A stretch of DNA of 13,702 bases. Source: Hyphomicrobiaceae bacterium (GTDB taxonomy: Bacteria; Pseudomonadota; Alphaproteobacteria; Rhizobiales; Hyphomicrobiaceae). Below the pieces are notes generated by a model, which did no database searches, was not told the DNA's origin, and was given only the letters and a program-made list of their open reading frames with translations. Every line of letters begins with the position of its first letter. The stretch's first letter is position 1. The position numbers and the translations under genes were made by a program. Shown here piece by piece: positions 1 through 6,594 of the stretch. Location: contig JAJFHI010000078.1 of NCBI GenBank assembly GCA_021775715.1, positions 1 to 13,702 of the forward strand. The letters are read 5' to 3'.

Positions 1-42
1 GACGAGTTGTTTTCGATCTCCCCGCCATTTGGAGGTGGATGA
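1..42 (+). CDS. C-terminal end of a probable TSUP (TauE/SafE-like) transporter, partial
   Basis: Frame 1 is open from the window edge and encodes DELFSISPPFGGG before TGA at 40-42. Only 13 residues are visible, so the identification is indirect. As I recall the family, alphaproteobacterial TSUP (sulfite exporter TauE/SafE-like) proteins that sit directly upstream of TIGR02186 genes end in a short acidic-aromatic tail of this kind. The stop codon overlaps the next gene's start region (ATGATG at 39-44), an arrangement typical of translational coupling. The family moves anions such as sulfite or other small organic sulfonates across the inner membrane. The reading frame and overlap are seen; the family name is inference from context. 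Any other C-terminus is possible. Confidence 0.45.
   Translation, partial: DELFSISPPFGGG
31..35 (+). promoter_or_regulatory. Ribosome binding site of the TIGR02186 gene
   Basis: GGAGG lies 3 bases before ATG 39-41 and 6 bases before ATG 42-44. The second spacing is closer to the optimum, so the start at 42 is preferred. The site lies inside the last codons of the upstream frame. Confidence 0.6.
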
Positions 43-974
43 TGGATATCAGGGATCTCATCGTCAAAGCCCCATCCGGCCTGATCGAGGGTGTTGTCGG
101 CCTCTTGATACTCTTGATCTGTGCCAGCCTGTACCTGTTTACCGACATCTTTGGTGCGCCACCTCAGGTGCCAAGCGTTGCAGTGGCTGAAAAGCCTACC
201 CCGCCGCCCCAGGAGATCAAAAAACCGAGCATAAACACGGCAACAACTGTCGGCCAGGCCCAAGAAAGCATTGAGGCTGACGTTTCTACGAGGCGCGTCG
301 CGGTCACGGCAGGATTTACAGGCTCCGAGATCATTGTGTTTGGCTCGATCGTTAACGGATTGCAGAATGTAACGCCTGGCTATGACGTCGTCATTATTGT
401 TGATGGCACGGCTGCGCCGTTGGTCGCGCGGCGCAAATCAAATGTTGCCGGTATCTGGATCAATACCGAGTCGGTCAAATTCAAAAGCTTGCCGAGCTAT
501 TATGCCATCACATCTACGCGACCGGTTTACGACATTGCACCAAGCGAGGTGTTGAGCCGCGAACGTATCGGGTTTGAGCACGTTGGCATGGTGCCGATGC
601 CGGCTGACGAACAGGTCATGACGGGGGATGAGCTGATTGCCTTCAAGGAGGCGGTTGTGCGCATCAAAAAGCACGAGAACCTCTATCAGCAAACCGACAC
701 AGGCGTGACGTTCATCGGTCAGAATTTGTTTCGGACATCTGTCACGCTTCCGGCGAACGTTCCGGTTGGGCAGTTGACGGCCCGCGTCTATTTGTTCCGC
801 GATGGTAAATTGTTGTCACGTCATGAATCGAGTGTCAGCCTGCAACGCGAAGGGATCGAGCGGGTGCTGCACACATTTGCTTACAGCTACCCGTTCTACT
901 ATGGCGTGTTTGCAGTTTTCCTTGCAGTTCTCGCCGGTCTTGCTGCATCCGCTGCGTTCCCGCGCCGCAGCTAA
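42..974 (+). CDS. TIGR02186 family predicted membrane protein
   Basis: A protein of about 310 aa recognised as the alphaproteobacterial TIGR02186 (Alph_Pro_TM) family, whose biochemical role is unknown. It has an N-terminal hydrophobic helix (about residues 15-36), then a proline/lysine-rich linker (about 45-65). A periplasmic beta-rich domain follows, with family-like blocks: VTAGFTGSEIIVFGSI, VARRKSNVAGIWIN, PSYYAITSTRPVYDIAPSE, and NLFRTSVTLPANVPVGQ. It ends with a C-terminal transmembrane helix (about 284-306) and a short basic tail. This topology places the domain outside the inner membrane, anchored at both ends. Members are usually near 270 aa with a cleaved signal peptide; here the amino end is longer, with what looks like an uncleaved anchor. 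It overlaps the upstream partial frame and probably shares its transcript, which fits the usual TSUP-TIGR02186 pairing. A start at 39 adds one Met. Confidence 0.8.
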   Translation: MDIRDLIVKAPSGLIEGVVGLLILLICASLYLFTDIFGAPPQVPSVAVAEKPTPPPQEIKKPSINTATTVGQAQESIEADVSTRRVAVTAGFTGSEIIVFGSIVNGLQNVTPGYDVVIIVDGTAAPLVARRKSNVAGIWINTESVKFKSLPSYYAITSTRPVYDIAPSEVLSRERIGFEHVGMVPMPADEQVMTGDELIAFKEAVVRIKKHENLYQQTDTGVTFIGQNLFRTSVTLPANVPVGQLTARVYLFRDGKLLSRHESSVSLQREGIERVLHTFAYSYPFYYGVFAVFLAVLAGLAASAAFPRRS

Positions 975-986
975 ACCTCAGTGTGT

Positions 987-1721
987 TCAGTCTTCGCGAA
1001 GAATTCGGCTGGCGACGGGGTAAAGTCCTTCCTGGCCAAGTAACCAGACCATAAGGCCATCATTGCCAAGGTGTGGTGTGAAGGCGTCGTCGAGGATGTT
1101 TAGGCCGCCAGTAAAGGCGCCAAACGCCGGCAGGATCAGCCGTAAGCCGTTGCCGACAAAACAAGGACGGCGCAGCGAAAAGCCATTGAGCGAAACTTTC
1201 GCTGCCGGATGCAGATGGCCTGCAATTTCGTGTGTGACGGGACCAGGCATTGGTTCGTGGCGAAATGTGATTCCGCTTGCAACCAGCTCGGGCAGCACGT
1301 GGCCACACACTTTCTCCGGAATGCTGGGGTCATGATTGCCTGCAATCCAGATCCACTCGCAATTGTCCTGCATAATCGCGAGCGTTTCGAGATCTTCGGC
1401 AGCCATGCGGTCGCCGGCATTGGTATCGTGAAAGCTGTCGCCAAGAGCAATAACTGTCTCAGCGCCGTAGTGGTCGATGACCTTTGCAAGGCGTTCCAGT
1501 GTTTCGCGGGTATCGTAGGGTGGCAGCATTTGACCGCGTGCAGCAAAGGCTGAACCTTTTTCAAGATGAAGGTCAGCGACGATCAACGCGTTTTCGGACG
1601 GCCAGTAAAGAGCCCCTGACATGTGTGCACGAAAGGACTTGCCACACAGCGAGATTGCTTGCTCAGCGAAGTCTACGGCCGTGAGGCGTTCAGGTTTCAG
1701 TTCCAAGATGCCGCCGCTCAT
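987..1721 (-). CDS. pdeM: Ligase-associated DNA damage response endonuclease/phosphoesterase PdeM
   Basis: A 244-aa calcineurin-like metallophosphoesterase of the PdeM type found in bacterial ligase-associated repair clusters. Metal-binding motifs appear in the usual order: DLH (residues 50-52), GDSFHD (94-99), GNHD (128-131) and GHLHP (168-172). The conserved C-terminal stretch around PCFVGNGLRLILPAFGAFTGG is also present. The frame is open to a GTG at 1754, but the ATG at 1721 is preceded by AGAGGA at a 5-base spacing and matches the usual family length, so it is chosen. The gene lies 108 bases downstream of the DEXH helicase on the same strand and converges with the TIGR02186 gene with only 12 bases between the two stops. 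It is expected to be a cytoplasmic Mn-dependent phosphodiesterase or endonuclease in DNA repair; that role comes from the family. All key residues are intact. Confidence 0.9.
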   Translation of the reverse strand: MSGGILELKPERLTAVDFAEQAISLCGKSFRAHMSGALYWPSENALIVADLHLEKGSAFAARGQMLPPYDTRETLERLAKVIDHYGAETVIALGDSFHDTNAGDRMAAEDLETLAIMQDNCEWIWIAGNHDPSIPEKVCGHVLPELVASGITFRHEPMPGPVTHEIAGHLHPAAKVSLNGFSLRRPCFVGNGLRLILPAFGAFTGGLNILDDAFTPHLGNDGLMVWLLGQEGLYPVASRILRED

Positions 1722-1726
1722 GTCTT

Positions 1727-1732
1727 TCCTCT
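1727..1732 (-). promoter_or_regulatory. Ribosome binding site deciding the pdeM start
   Basis: The minus strand reads AGAGGA, then five bases, then ATG at 1721. This favours the 244-aa product over the 255-aa version starting at GTG 1754, for which I see no comparable site. Confidence 0.65.
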
Positions 1733-1829
1733 TGACGCAGTCACGAAATCGCACGGTTGGTGAGTCGCCGCCGTTTGTCTATTGGCGTCAGTTGCTCAGC
1801 GGCGAAAGCACCAGATCGGCAGGCGTTTC

Positions 1830-4475
1830 TCACGTAGTCTGTTGTTCGGTAGCCTCGCGAATAAGGTCTTCGGCCGCTTCACGCAGGAAGACATCGCTGG
1901 CGGCATGTGCAACTGGCTCCTTGCCGATCTCAAGAAAGATGGGTACCGACAACGGCGAAACTTTGCTGAGCGCCTGGTGTTTGATGTGGCCTTGCACACG
2001 GCGTAGGAATTTGCCGAGGCGTGCAATGTCAAGCAGACCTTGGGCTGCGTCCGCCCACGCGGCTTCAAGCAGGATGTGGCCGGGATCATGCTTGCGCAGG
2101 ACATCGTAAATGAGGTCCGTTGACATTGTGATCTGCCGCCCGGATTTCTCCTTGCCGGGATGACGCCGTTCAATGAGGCCTGAAATCACAGCCGTGTTCC
2201 GGAACGTTCGTTTCATCAGATGGCTTTCCGCCAGCCAGGCATCGAGGTCGTCACCGAGCATGTCTTCTGAAAACAGATCCGCAATGTCGAGATCTTCATC
2301 TGCGATCATCTGTGACAAATCTCGCGCGGTCCAGATCAAGAGGCCATAGTCGTTTGCGACAAACCCAAGCGGTTGGGCTTTCGCGCGATTGAGACGGCGC
2401 GTCAACAACATGCCAAGTGTTTGGTGTGCGAGGCGTCCTTCGAAGGGATAAGCGACGAGATAGTGACGTTTGCCGCGCGGGAATGTTTCGACCAGGACAT
2501 CGTGCGGCGACGGGATCAACGATTGTTGTGATTGCAGGTCGAGCCATTCAACTACTTGGGTCGGTAGGTGATGCCAGTAGGTGCGATCGGCCAGCATCGC
2601 GCGAACACGTTCTGCAAGGTGTGTTGATAGTGGGAATTTGCCACCCGTGTAGCTCGGGATCATTGGGTCAGGGGCGTTACTCCGCGACACAAATGCATCA
2701 GTGTCGCGAAGGCCTTCAAACCGCAGCACCTGACCGGCAAAAGCAAACGTATCACCAGGCTTCAATTGTTCGACAAAATGCTCATCAACTTCGCCAAGCA
2801 CACGACCACCGGTGAAGGCAGGTCGTGTGCCGGTGGTTTTGGCTTGGGTCGGGCGTCGTGTTTTTGCCGACGTTACGCGGATCTTTATCATCGGCGTGTC
2901 GACGATAGTGCCGACATTCATGCGGTAGATTTGTGCGAGCTTGGGATGGGCAAGGCGCAAGGTGCCGTCGTCATTTGTCTTGAGGCGCGCGAAGCGGTCG
3001 TAGGACTTGAGCGCATAACCGCCCGTTGAAACGAACTCAACGACACGGTCGAATGTCTGGCGTGTCAGCGCGCTATAGGGTGTGGCGGAACGAACCTCGA
3101 TGAACATTGCATCGGGTAAAAACGGGGCCTGGCATGCCATGCCGAAGATATGTTGCGACAGGACATCCAACCCACCCGTTCGGGCCAGTGTGACGTCGTT
3201 GACGCCGGCATTGGCAGCATCAAGAGCGGCACGGCATTCCAACAATTCAAAACGGTTGCCGGGTACGAGCAAGGCTTTTGAGGGTTCGTCAAGGCGGTGA
3301 TTAGCACGACCGATGCGTTGAATGAGACGGCTTGCCCCTTTCGGTGCACCGACAATGACGACAAGATCAACATCGCCCCAGTCGATTCCCAGATCAAGCG
3401 TTGACGTCGCGACAACTGCGTCGAGTTTTCCAGCAGCCATTGCTGCTTCGACCTTGCGGCGCTGGGCAACATCAAGCGAGCCATGGTGCAAGGCGATCCG
3501 TAGAGTTTTTTCGTTGATGCGCCAGAGATCCCGAAAGATCAACTCGGCTTGCATGCGGGTGTTGACGAAAACCAGTGTCAGCTTGTGCTGGCGGATCTGT
3601 TCGTAAACGGCGGGCATGGCATAGCGCGCGGAATGGCCTGCCCATGGTACGGGTTCTTCAAGCTCCATGACCGCGACCCGTGGTTTGGCACCGCCAGTAG
3701 TTATGACAAGGTCCGCAAGGTCGTGATGTGTGTCTGGTGCGTTTTGTGCAACCAGATAGGCACGCAGTTCAGACGGGCGGGCGACGGTTGCTGACAAGCC
3801 GATCGTCGTAAGGCCCGGCGCAAAGCATCTTAGGGCCGCAATATCGAGACTAAGAAGGTCACCGCGTTTGGAGCCGGTTAATGCGTGCAGCTCATCGAGG
3901 ATGATCGTCTTAAGGTCGGCAAACAAAAACGATGCGTCGGGATGGGCGAGCAACAGCGCGATTTGCTCCGGCGTCGTCAACATGATGTGGGGTGGCCGAA
4001 TGCGTTGCCGTGTGCGCCGGCTTTGCGGTGTGTCGCCGGTACGCGTTTCCGTTTTGATAGCCAGCGCCATTTCTTCGATTGGTGTCAGAAGATTGCGCGC
4101 AACGTCGACGGCGAGGGCTTTAAGGGGCGAGATGTAGAGCGTGTGCAACCCGGCGCCCTTGAGCGATTTGTCATCGCGGCCTGACAAATCAATCAGGCTT
4201 GGCAGGAAGCCCGCGAGCGTTTTACCGGCACCGGTAGGCGCTATCAGAAGTGTCGATTGATTTGCTTGAACACGTTCGATGAGTGCCGTCTGGTGCGCGC
4301 GGGGTGTCCAGTCGCGGTTACGGAACCATGTTTGAAATTTTGGTGGTAGCAATTCTAGATCAGGCACGTCATTTTGTGTGTCGTGTCTGCGCGCAGCTGG
4401 TTTTGCCGACCTTTTTCGCGGCGCAGGTTTTGCCTTTATCTTCACCGGCGGCTTGGATTTGGTGCGATTTGACAT
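1830..4475 (-). CDS. Ligase-associated DNA damage response DEXH-box helicase (Lhr family)
   Basis: An 881-aa superfamily 2 helicase of the Lhr branch, matching the ligase-associated DEXH helicase family throughout its length. Visible motifs are Walker A APTGAGKT (79-86), TTPEQ (167-171), DELH (194-197), SAT (228-230), TSTLDLGIDWGDVD (357-370) and QRIGRANHR (386-394). The C-terminal half carries family blocks such as GGKFPLSTHLAERVRAML, ETFPRGKRHYLVAYPFEGRL and DEDMLGDDLDAWLAESHLMK-like sequence (here SEDMLGDDLDAWLAESHLMK). Homologues are near 820 aa; the extra length is mostly a basic, Lys/Arg/Pro-rich N-terminal tail (residues 1-32), probably disordered and DNA- or protein-contacting. The protein is expected to translocate on single-stranded DNA with 3'-5' polarity and act with PdeM, a ligase and an exonuclease. 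No strong Shine-Dalgarno precedes ATG 4475. The ligase and exonuclease genes are not next to it. Confidence 0.93.
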   Translation of the reverse strand: MSNRTKSKPPVKIKAKPAPRKRSAKPAARRHDTQNDVPDLELLPPKFQTWFRNRDWTPRAHQTALIERVQANQSTLLIAPTGAGKTLAGFLPSLIDLSGRDDKSLKGAGLHTLYISPLKALAVDVARNLLTPIEEMALAIKTETRTGDTPQSRRTRQRIRPPHIMLTTPEQIALLLAHPDASFLFADLKTIILDELHALTGSKRGDLLSLDIAALRCFAPGLTTIGLSATVARPSELRAYLVAQNAPDTHHDLADLVITTGGAKPRVAVMELEEPVPWAGHSARYAMPAVYEQIRQHKLTLVFVNTRMQAELIFRDLWRINEKTLRIALHHGSLDVAQRRKVEAAMAAGKLDAVVATSTLDLGIDWGDVDLVVIVGAPKGASRLIQRIGRANHRLDEPSKALLVPGNRFELLECRAALDAANAGVNDVTLARTGGLDVLSQHIFGMACQAPFLPDAMFIEVRSATPYSALTRQTFDRVVEFVSTGGYALKSYDRFARLKTNDDGTLRLAHPKLAQIYRMNVGTIVDTPMIKIRVTSAKTRRPTQAKTTGTRPAFTGGRVLGEVDEHFVEQLKPGDTFAFAGQVLRFEGLRDTDAFVSRSNAPDPMIPSYTGGKFPLSTHLAERVRAMLADRTYWHHLPTQVVEWLDLQSQQSLIPSPHDVLVETFPRGKRHYLVAYPFEGRLAHQTLGMLLTRRLNRAKAQPLGFVANDYGLLIWTARDLSQMIADEDLDIADLFSEDMLGDDLDAWLAESHLMKRTFRNTAVISGLIERRHPGKEKSGRQITMSTDLIYDVLRKHDPGHILLEAAWADAAQGLLDIARLGKFLRRVQGHIKHQALSKVSPLSVPIFLEIGKEPVAHAASDVFLREAAEDLIREATEQQTT

Positions 4476-4591
4476 CAGGCTGAGAAATGAAAAGCGTTAC
4501 TCGGGTTTGTGTGGTGATTGGGAGCCAAAAGGCTCGTGGTCGCATCTTAGATAGAAACGTGTTAGGCGAGATCGCGAAAGAGTAGCCTGTG

Positions 4592-4620
4592 TTGTGGCAT
4601 TTGTCGTAGCTTTTGATAAC
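4592..4620 (+). promoter_or_regulatory. Weak candidate promoter for the DUF6460 gene
   Basis: TTGTGG (4592-4597), a 17-base spacer and GATAAC (4615-4620) give partial matches to -35 (3 of 6) and -10 (4 of 6) boxes, about 45 bases before ATG 4665. The octamer GATAACAA occurs again at 4627-4634, a 12-base period. The divergent 189-base gap must also hold the helicase promoter, which I could not place. A small hairpin, GAGCC-AAAA-GGCTC, lies at 4522-4535. Confidence 0.25.
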
Positions 4621-4664
4621 AAACGCGATAACAACAATTTTCACGGCGAAAGAGGGACGAGACA

Positions 4665-4949
4665 ATGGACAGCAATACGATTTTTGGTGGCAGCCCTCTT
4701 GGCGTTGTTGTCCGACTGGCGGTTATCTCGTTGGTCGTCGGGATCGTATTGTCCGCACTCGGGATCACACCTGACAATTTGTTTTACCAACTCAATATCC
4801 TGGCGAGTAGAATCTACGATCTTGGATTCGGCGTGTTTGAGTGGTTCTTGGGTTATCTTCTGTTGGGGGCGATGATCGTTGTTCCGATTTGGGCGATCGC
4901 GCGCTTTTTCGGTGTTTTGAAGAACCGGCCGAGTGAACCACGGGACTGA
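4665..4949 (+). CDS. Small two-helix membrane protein, DUF6460-like
   Basis: A 94-aa protein with two hydrophobic segments, about residues 11-35 and 57-82, separated by a short loop with amphipathic character, and a polar tail NRPSEPRD. Sequence blocks FGGSPLGVVVRLAVISLVVG and YLLLGAMIVVPIWAIARFF resemble the DUF6460 family of alphaproteobacterial inner-membrane proteins, as I recall it. No function is known. The start at ATG 4665 has a purine-rich AGAGGGACGA just upstream. The gene stands alone on the plus strand between the divergent helicase gene and the convergent pyrD gene, whose stop is 9 bases beyond this stop. Family assignment is moderate; the gene itself is well supported by its length and composition. 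Confidence 0.75.
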   Translation: MDSNTIFGGSPLGVVVRLAVISLVVGIVLSALGITPDNLFYQLNILASRIYDLGFGVFEWFLGYLLLGAMIVVPIWAIARFFGVLKNRPSEPRD

Positions 4950-4957
4950 GAAGAAGT

Positions 4958-6052
4958 TTAGTCGTCGATTTGTTTCGCAGCCCACGCCGCAGCGGTCGTG
5001 CCTCGCAGCTGTTCGATCGAAGTTACGCCCGCATCCACACAAGCGCTTTGTAAGGTATCCATAATGCGCGGAATAAGTCCCGGGCCAGCATAAATGAGCC
5101 CAGTATAGAGCTGGATTAAGCTGGCGCCAGCTTTTATTTTCTCAACCGCGGCGGCGCCATCGTCGATGCCGCCAATGCCGATCAACGGAATTTTCCCCTC
5201 CGTCTTCTGGTAGACGCGCGCCAGCATGATCGTTGACCGTCTGAACAATGGCCGTCCCGACAGGCCACCGGTTTCGCTCGCATTTCTTACTGTCAGGCCA
5301 GCGCGTGATAGTGTGGTGTTTGAAACCGCGATGCCGTCGACTTTATGGGCGACAAGCTGACCGACAGTTTGCTGAAGCTCATCTTCCGTCAAATCCGGTG
5401 CGATTTTGACAACAATTGCGCGACGAGGGTGCCCGGCCGCAACTTTGCGATCGCGGGCAGCCATCACCTGTGTCAGCAGATCATCCAGAGCCTCGGCAGC
5501 CTGCAAGTCGCGGAGGCCGGGTGTGTTCGGCGACGAGATGTTGACCGTGAAGTAGCTGGCCAAGTGTGCGAATGTTTCAATTCCGGCGACATAGTCGGCG
5601 ATGCGATCAGCGCTGTCTTTGTTGGCACCAATGTTGACACCAACGATACCGGGCAGACCCGAGCGGGCTTCCAAACGCGCTAACGCGGCTTGGTGGCCGC
5701 CGTTGTTAAAGCCAAGTCGATTTATGACAGCGCTATCTGCAACGAGGCGAAAAATGCGTGGCTTTGCGTTTCCGCCCTGCGGGCGCGGCGTAACAGTGCC
5801 AATTTCCGCAAAGCCACAGCCCATCTTCAAAACGGCATCTGGGACACGTGCGTCTTTGTCAAACCCCGCTGCAATGCCGACGGGATTAGGAAAATCCAAT
5901 CCAAAGATAAAGGTGTGTAATGCAGCGCCGACATCCTGTGGCGCGCGCGGATGCAGTCCATGTTCCAGGCTGACCAATGTGGCGTCGTGGGCATCTTCCG
6001 GCGCCAGGGCAAAAAGAAACGGGCGCGCTAATCCAAACAGCCTTGCAATCAT
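4958..6052 (-). CDS. pyrD: Dihydroorotate dehydrogenase (quinone), class 2
   Basis: A 364-aa membrane-associated flavoenzyme oxidising dihydroorotate to orotate with quinone as acceptor (EC 1.3.5.2), the fourth step of pyrimidine synthesis. Seen with ATG numbering: a hydrophobic/amphipathic N-terminal segment (about 1-18) for membrane contact, FPNPVGIAAGFDKDA (about 54-68), the FMN/substrate block around GFAEIGTVTPRPQGGNAKPR, NRLGFNN (111-117), VGVNIGANKDS (137-147), and NISSPNTPGLRDLQ beginning at 171 with the catalytic serine of class 2 enzymes. The C-terminal phosphate-binding blocks IGIGGIDDG and LIQLYTGLIYAGPGL are also present. The start is either GTG 6055 or ATG 6052. ATG is chosen because the upstream DUF952 stop TGA (6054-6052) overlaps it as TGATG, implying translational coupling. 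All expected motifs are intact. Confidence 0.96.
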   Translation of the reverse strand: MIARLFGLARPFLFALAPEDAHDATLVSLEHGLHPRAPQDVGAALHTFIFGLDFPNPVGIAAGFDKDARVPDAVLKMGCGFAEIGTVTPRPQGGNAKPRIFRLVADSAVINRLGFNNGGHQAALARLEARSGLPGIVGVNIGANKDSADRIADYVAGIETFAHLASYFTVNISSPNTPGLRDLQAAEALDDLLTQVMAARDRKVAAGHPRRAIVVKIAPDLTEDELQQTVGQLVAHKVDGIAVSNTTLSRAGLTVRNASETGGLSGRPLFRRSTIMLARVYQKTEGKIPLIGIGGIDDGAAAVEKIKAGASLIQLYTGLIYAGPGLIPRIMDTLQSACVDAGVTSIEQLRGTTAAAWAAKQIDD

Positions 6053-6390
6053 CACAATGCCTCAGCCGGGAGTTGTGGCACACCCTCGTCATCGAGTGGC
6101 AGATCGCGCGTCCACAAGGCCAATGAAGTATCAAGCGTGCCGTAAAGGTGAGGGAATAGGTCGCCGCCGCGTGATGCCTCCCATTTTAATGCCGGACCTA
6201 GTGTTTCGGGGTCGAAGGCGACAAGCACTAAGCCGTTATGTCCTTGAAAGTATTTTCTCGCAGTGCCGTCCAACTGGTGGGCAGCGGAAAAGTGAATAAA
6301 CCCATCTCGCTTGTCGTCCGGCGAACCGTGATACGAACCAGTTTTGGAGGCGGTTTCCCATTCCACAACGGCTAGGATTTTAAAGATCAC
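6052..6390 (-). CDS. DUF952 family protein
   Basis: A 112-aa soluble protein matching the DUF952 family, a small domain of unknown function in bacteria and some eukaryotes. Family-like blocks are visible: IFKILAVVEWE at the start, GSPDDKRDGFIHFSAAHQLDGTA in the middle and KWEASRGGDLFPHLYG towards the end. The start is GTG at 6390, preceded on the minus strand by GAGGA at a 9-base spacing; the N-terminus matches the usual family start, so no extension is needed. Its stop codon overlaps the pyrD start (TGATG), so the two are almost certainly cotranscribed. DUF952 genes are often found upstream of pyrD in alphaproteobacteria, as I recall, but no biochemical link is established. Confidence 0.9.
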   Translation of the reverse strand: MIFKILAVVEWETASKTGSYHGSPDDKRDGFIHFSAAHQLDGTARKYFQGHNGLVLVAFDPETLGPALKWEASRGGDLFPHLYGTLDTSLALWTRDLPLDDEGVPQLPAEAL

Positions 6391-6412
6391 GTTGAAACGT
6401 CCTCATTGAGCG

Positions 6413-6430
6413 GGGGCACCGCCCCTTTTT
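6413..6430 (+). terminator. Terminator-shaped hairpin upstream of the DUF262 gene
   Basis: GGGGC (6413-6417), loop ACC and GCCCC (6421-6425) are followed by TTTTT (6426-6430). The stem is only 5 bp. It lies in the 204-base divergent region, 165 bases before ATG 6595, so it could stop plus-strand transcripts arising inside the DUF952 gene or form a leader structure. No clear promoter was found in the rest of this region. Confidence 0.3.
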
Positions 6431-6594
6431 ATCGCCAGAATTTCTTTACTTGCAAGACTAAGGTCCTGCACCCGATGTGTCATGGTACACCTACCTGTGA
6501 TCTGATAACGTCCGCCGACTTAGCCGGATTGTGAACCTCCAGCTAGCCTAACTCACCTGTTTCTTCAAACCCTGCGCAGCGACTGATCTTCTAC

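Noticed and set aside
991..1002. Perfect 12-base palindrome TCTTCGCGAAGA near the tail-to-tail stops
   Set aside because: It is within the last codons of pdeM, has no loop or T run for a terminator, and a single palindrome of this length can occur by chance.
4476..4664. SOS (LexA) box upstream of the repair helicase
   Set aside because: I looked for the alphaproteobacterial GTTC-N7-GTTC or its complement in this gap and found no GTTC or GAAC at all.
5601..6299. A 232-codon plus-strand open frame across pyrD and DUF952
   Set aside because: It is antisense to two well-supported coupled genes, and its Arg/Pro/Ser-rich translation is typical of a shadow frame.
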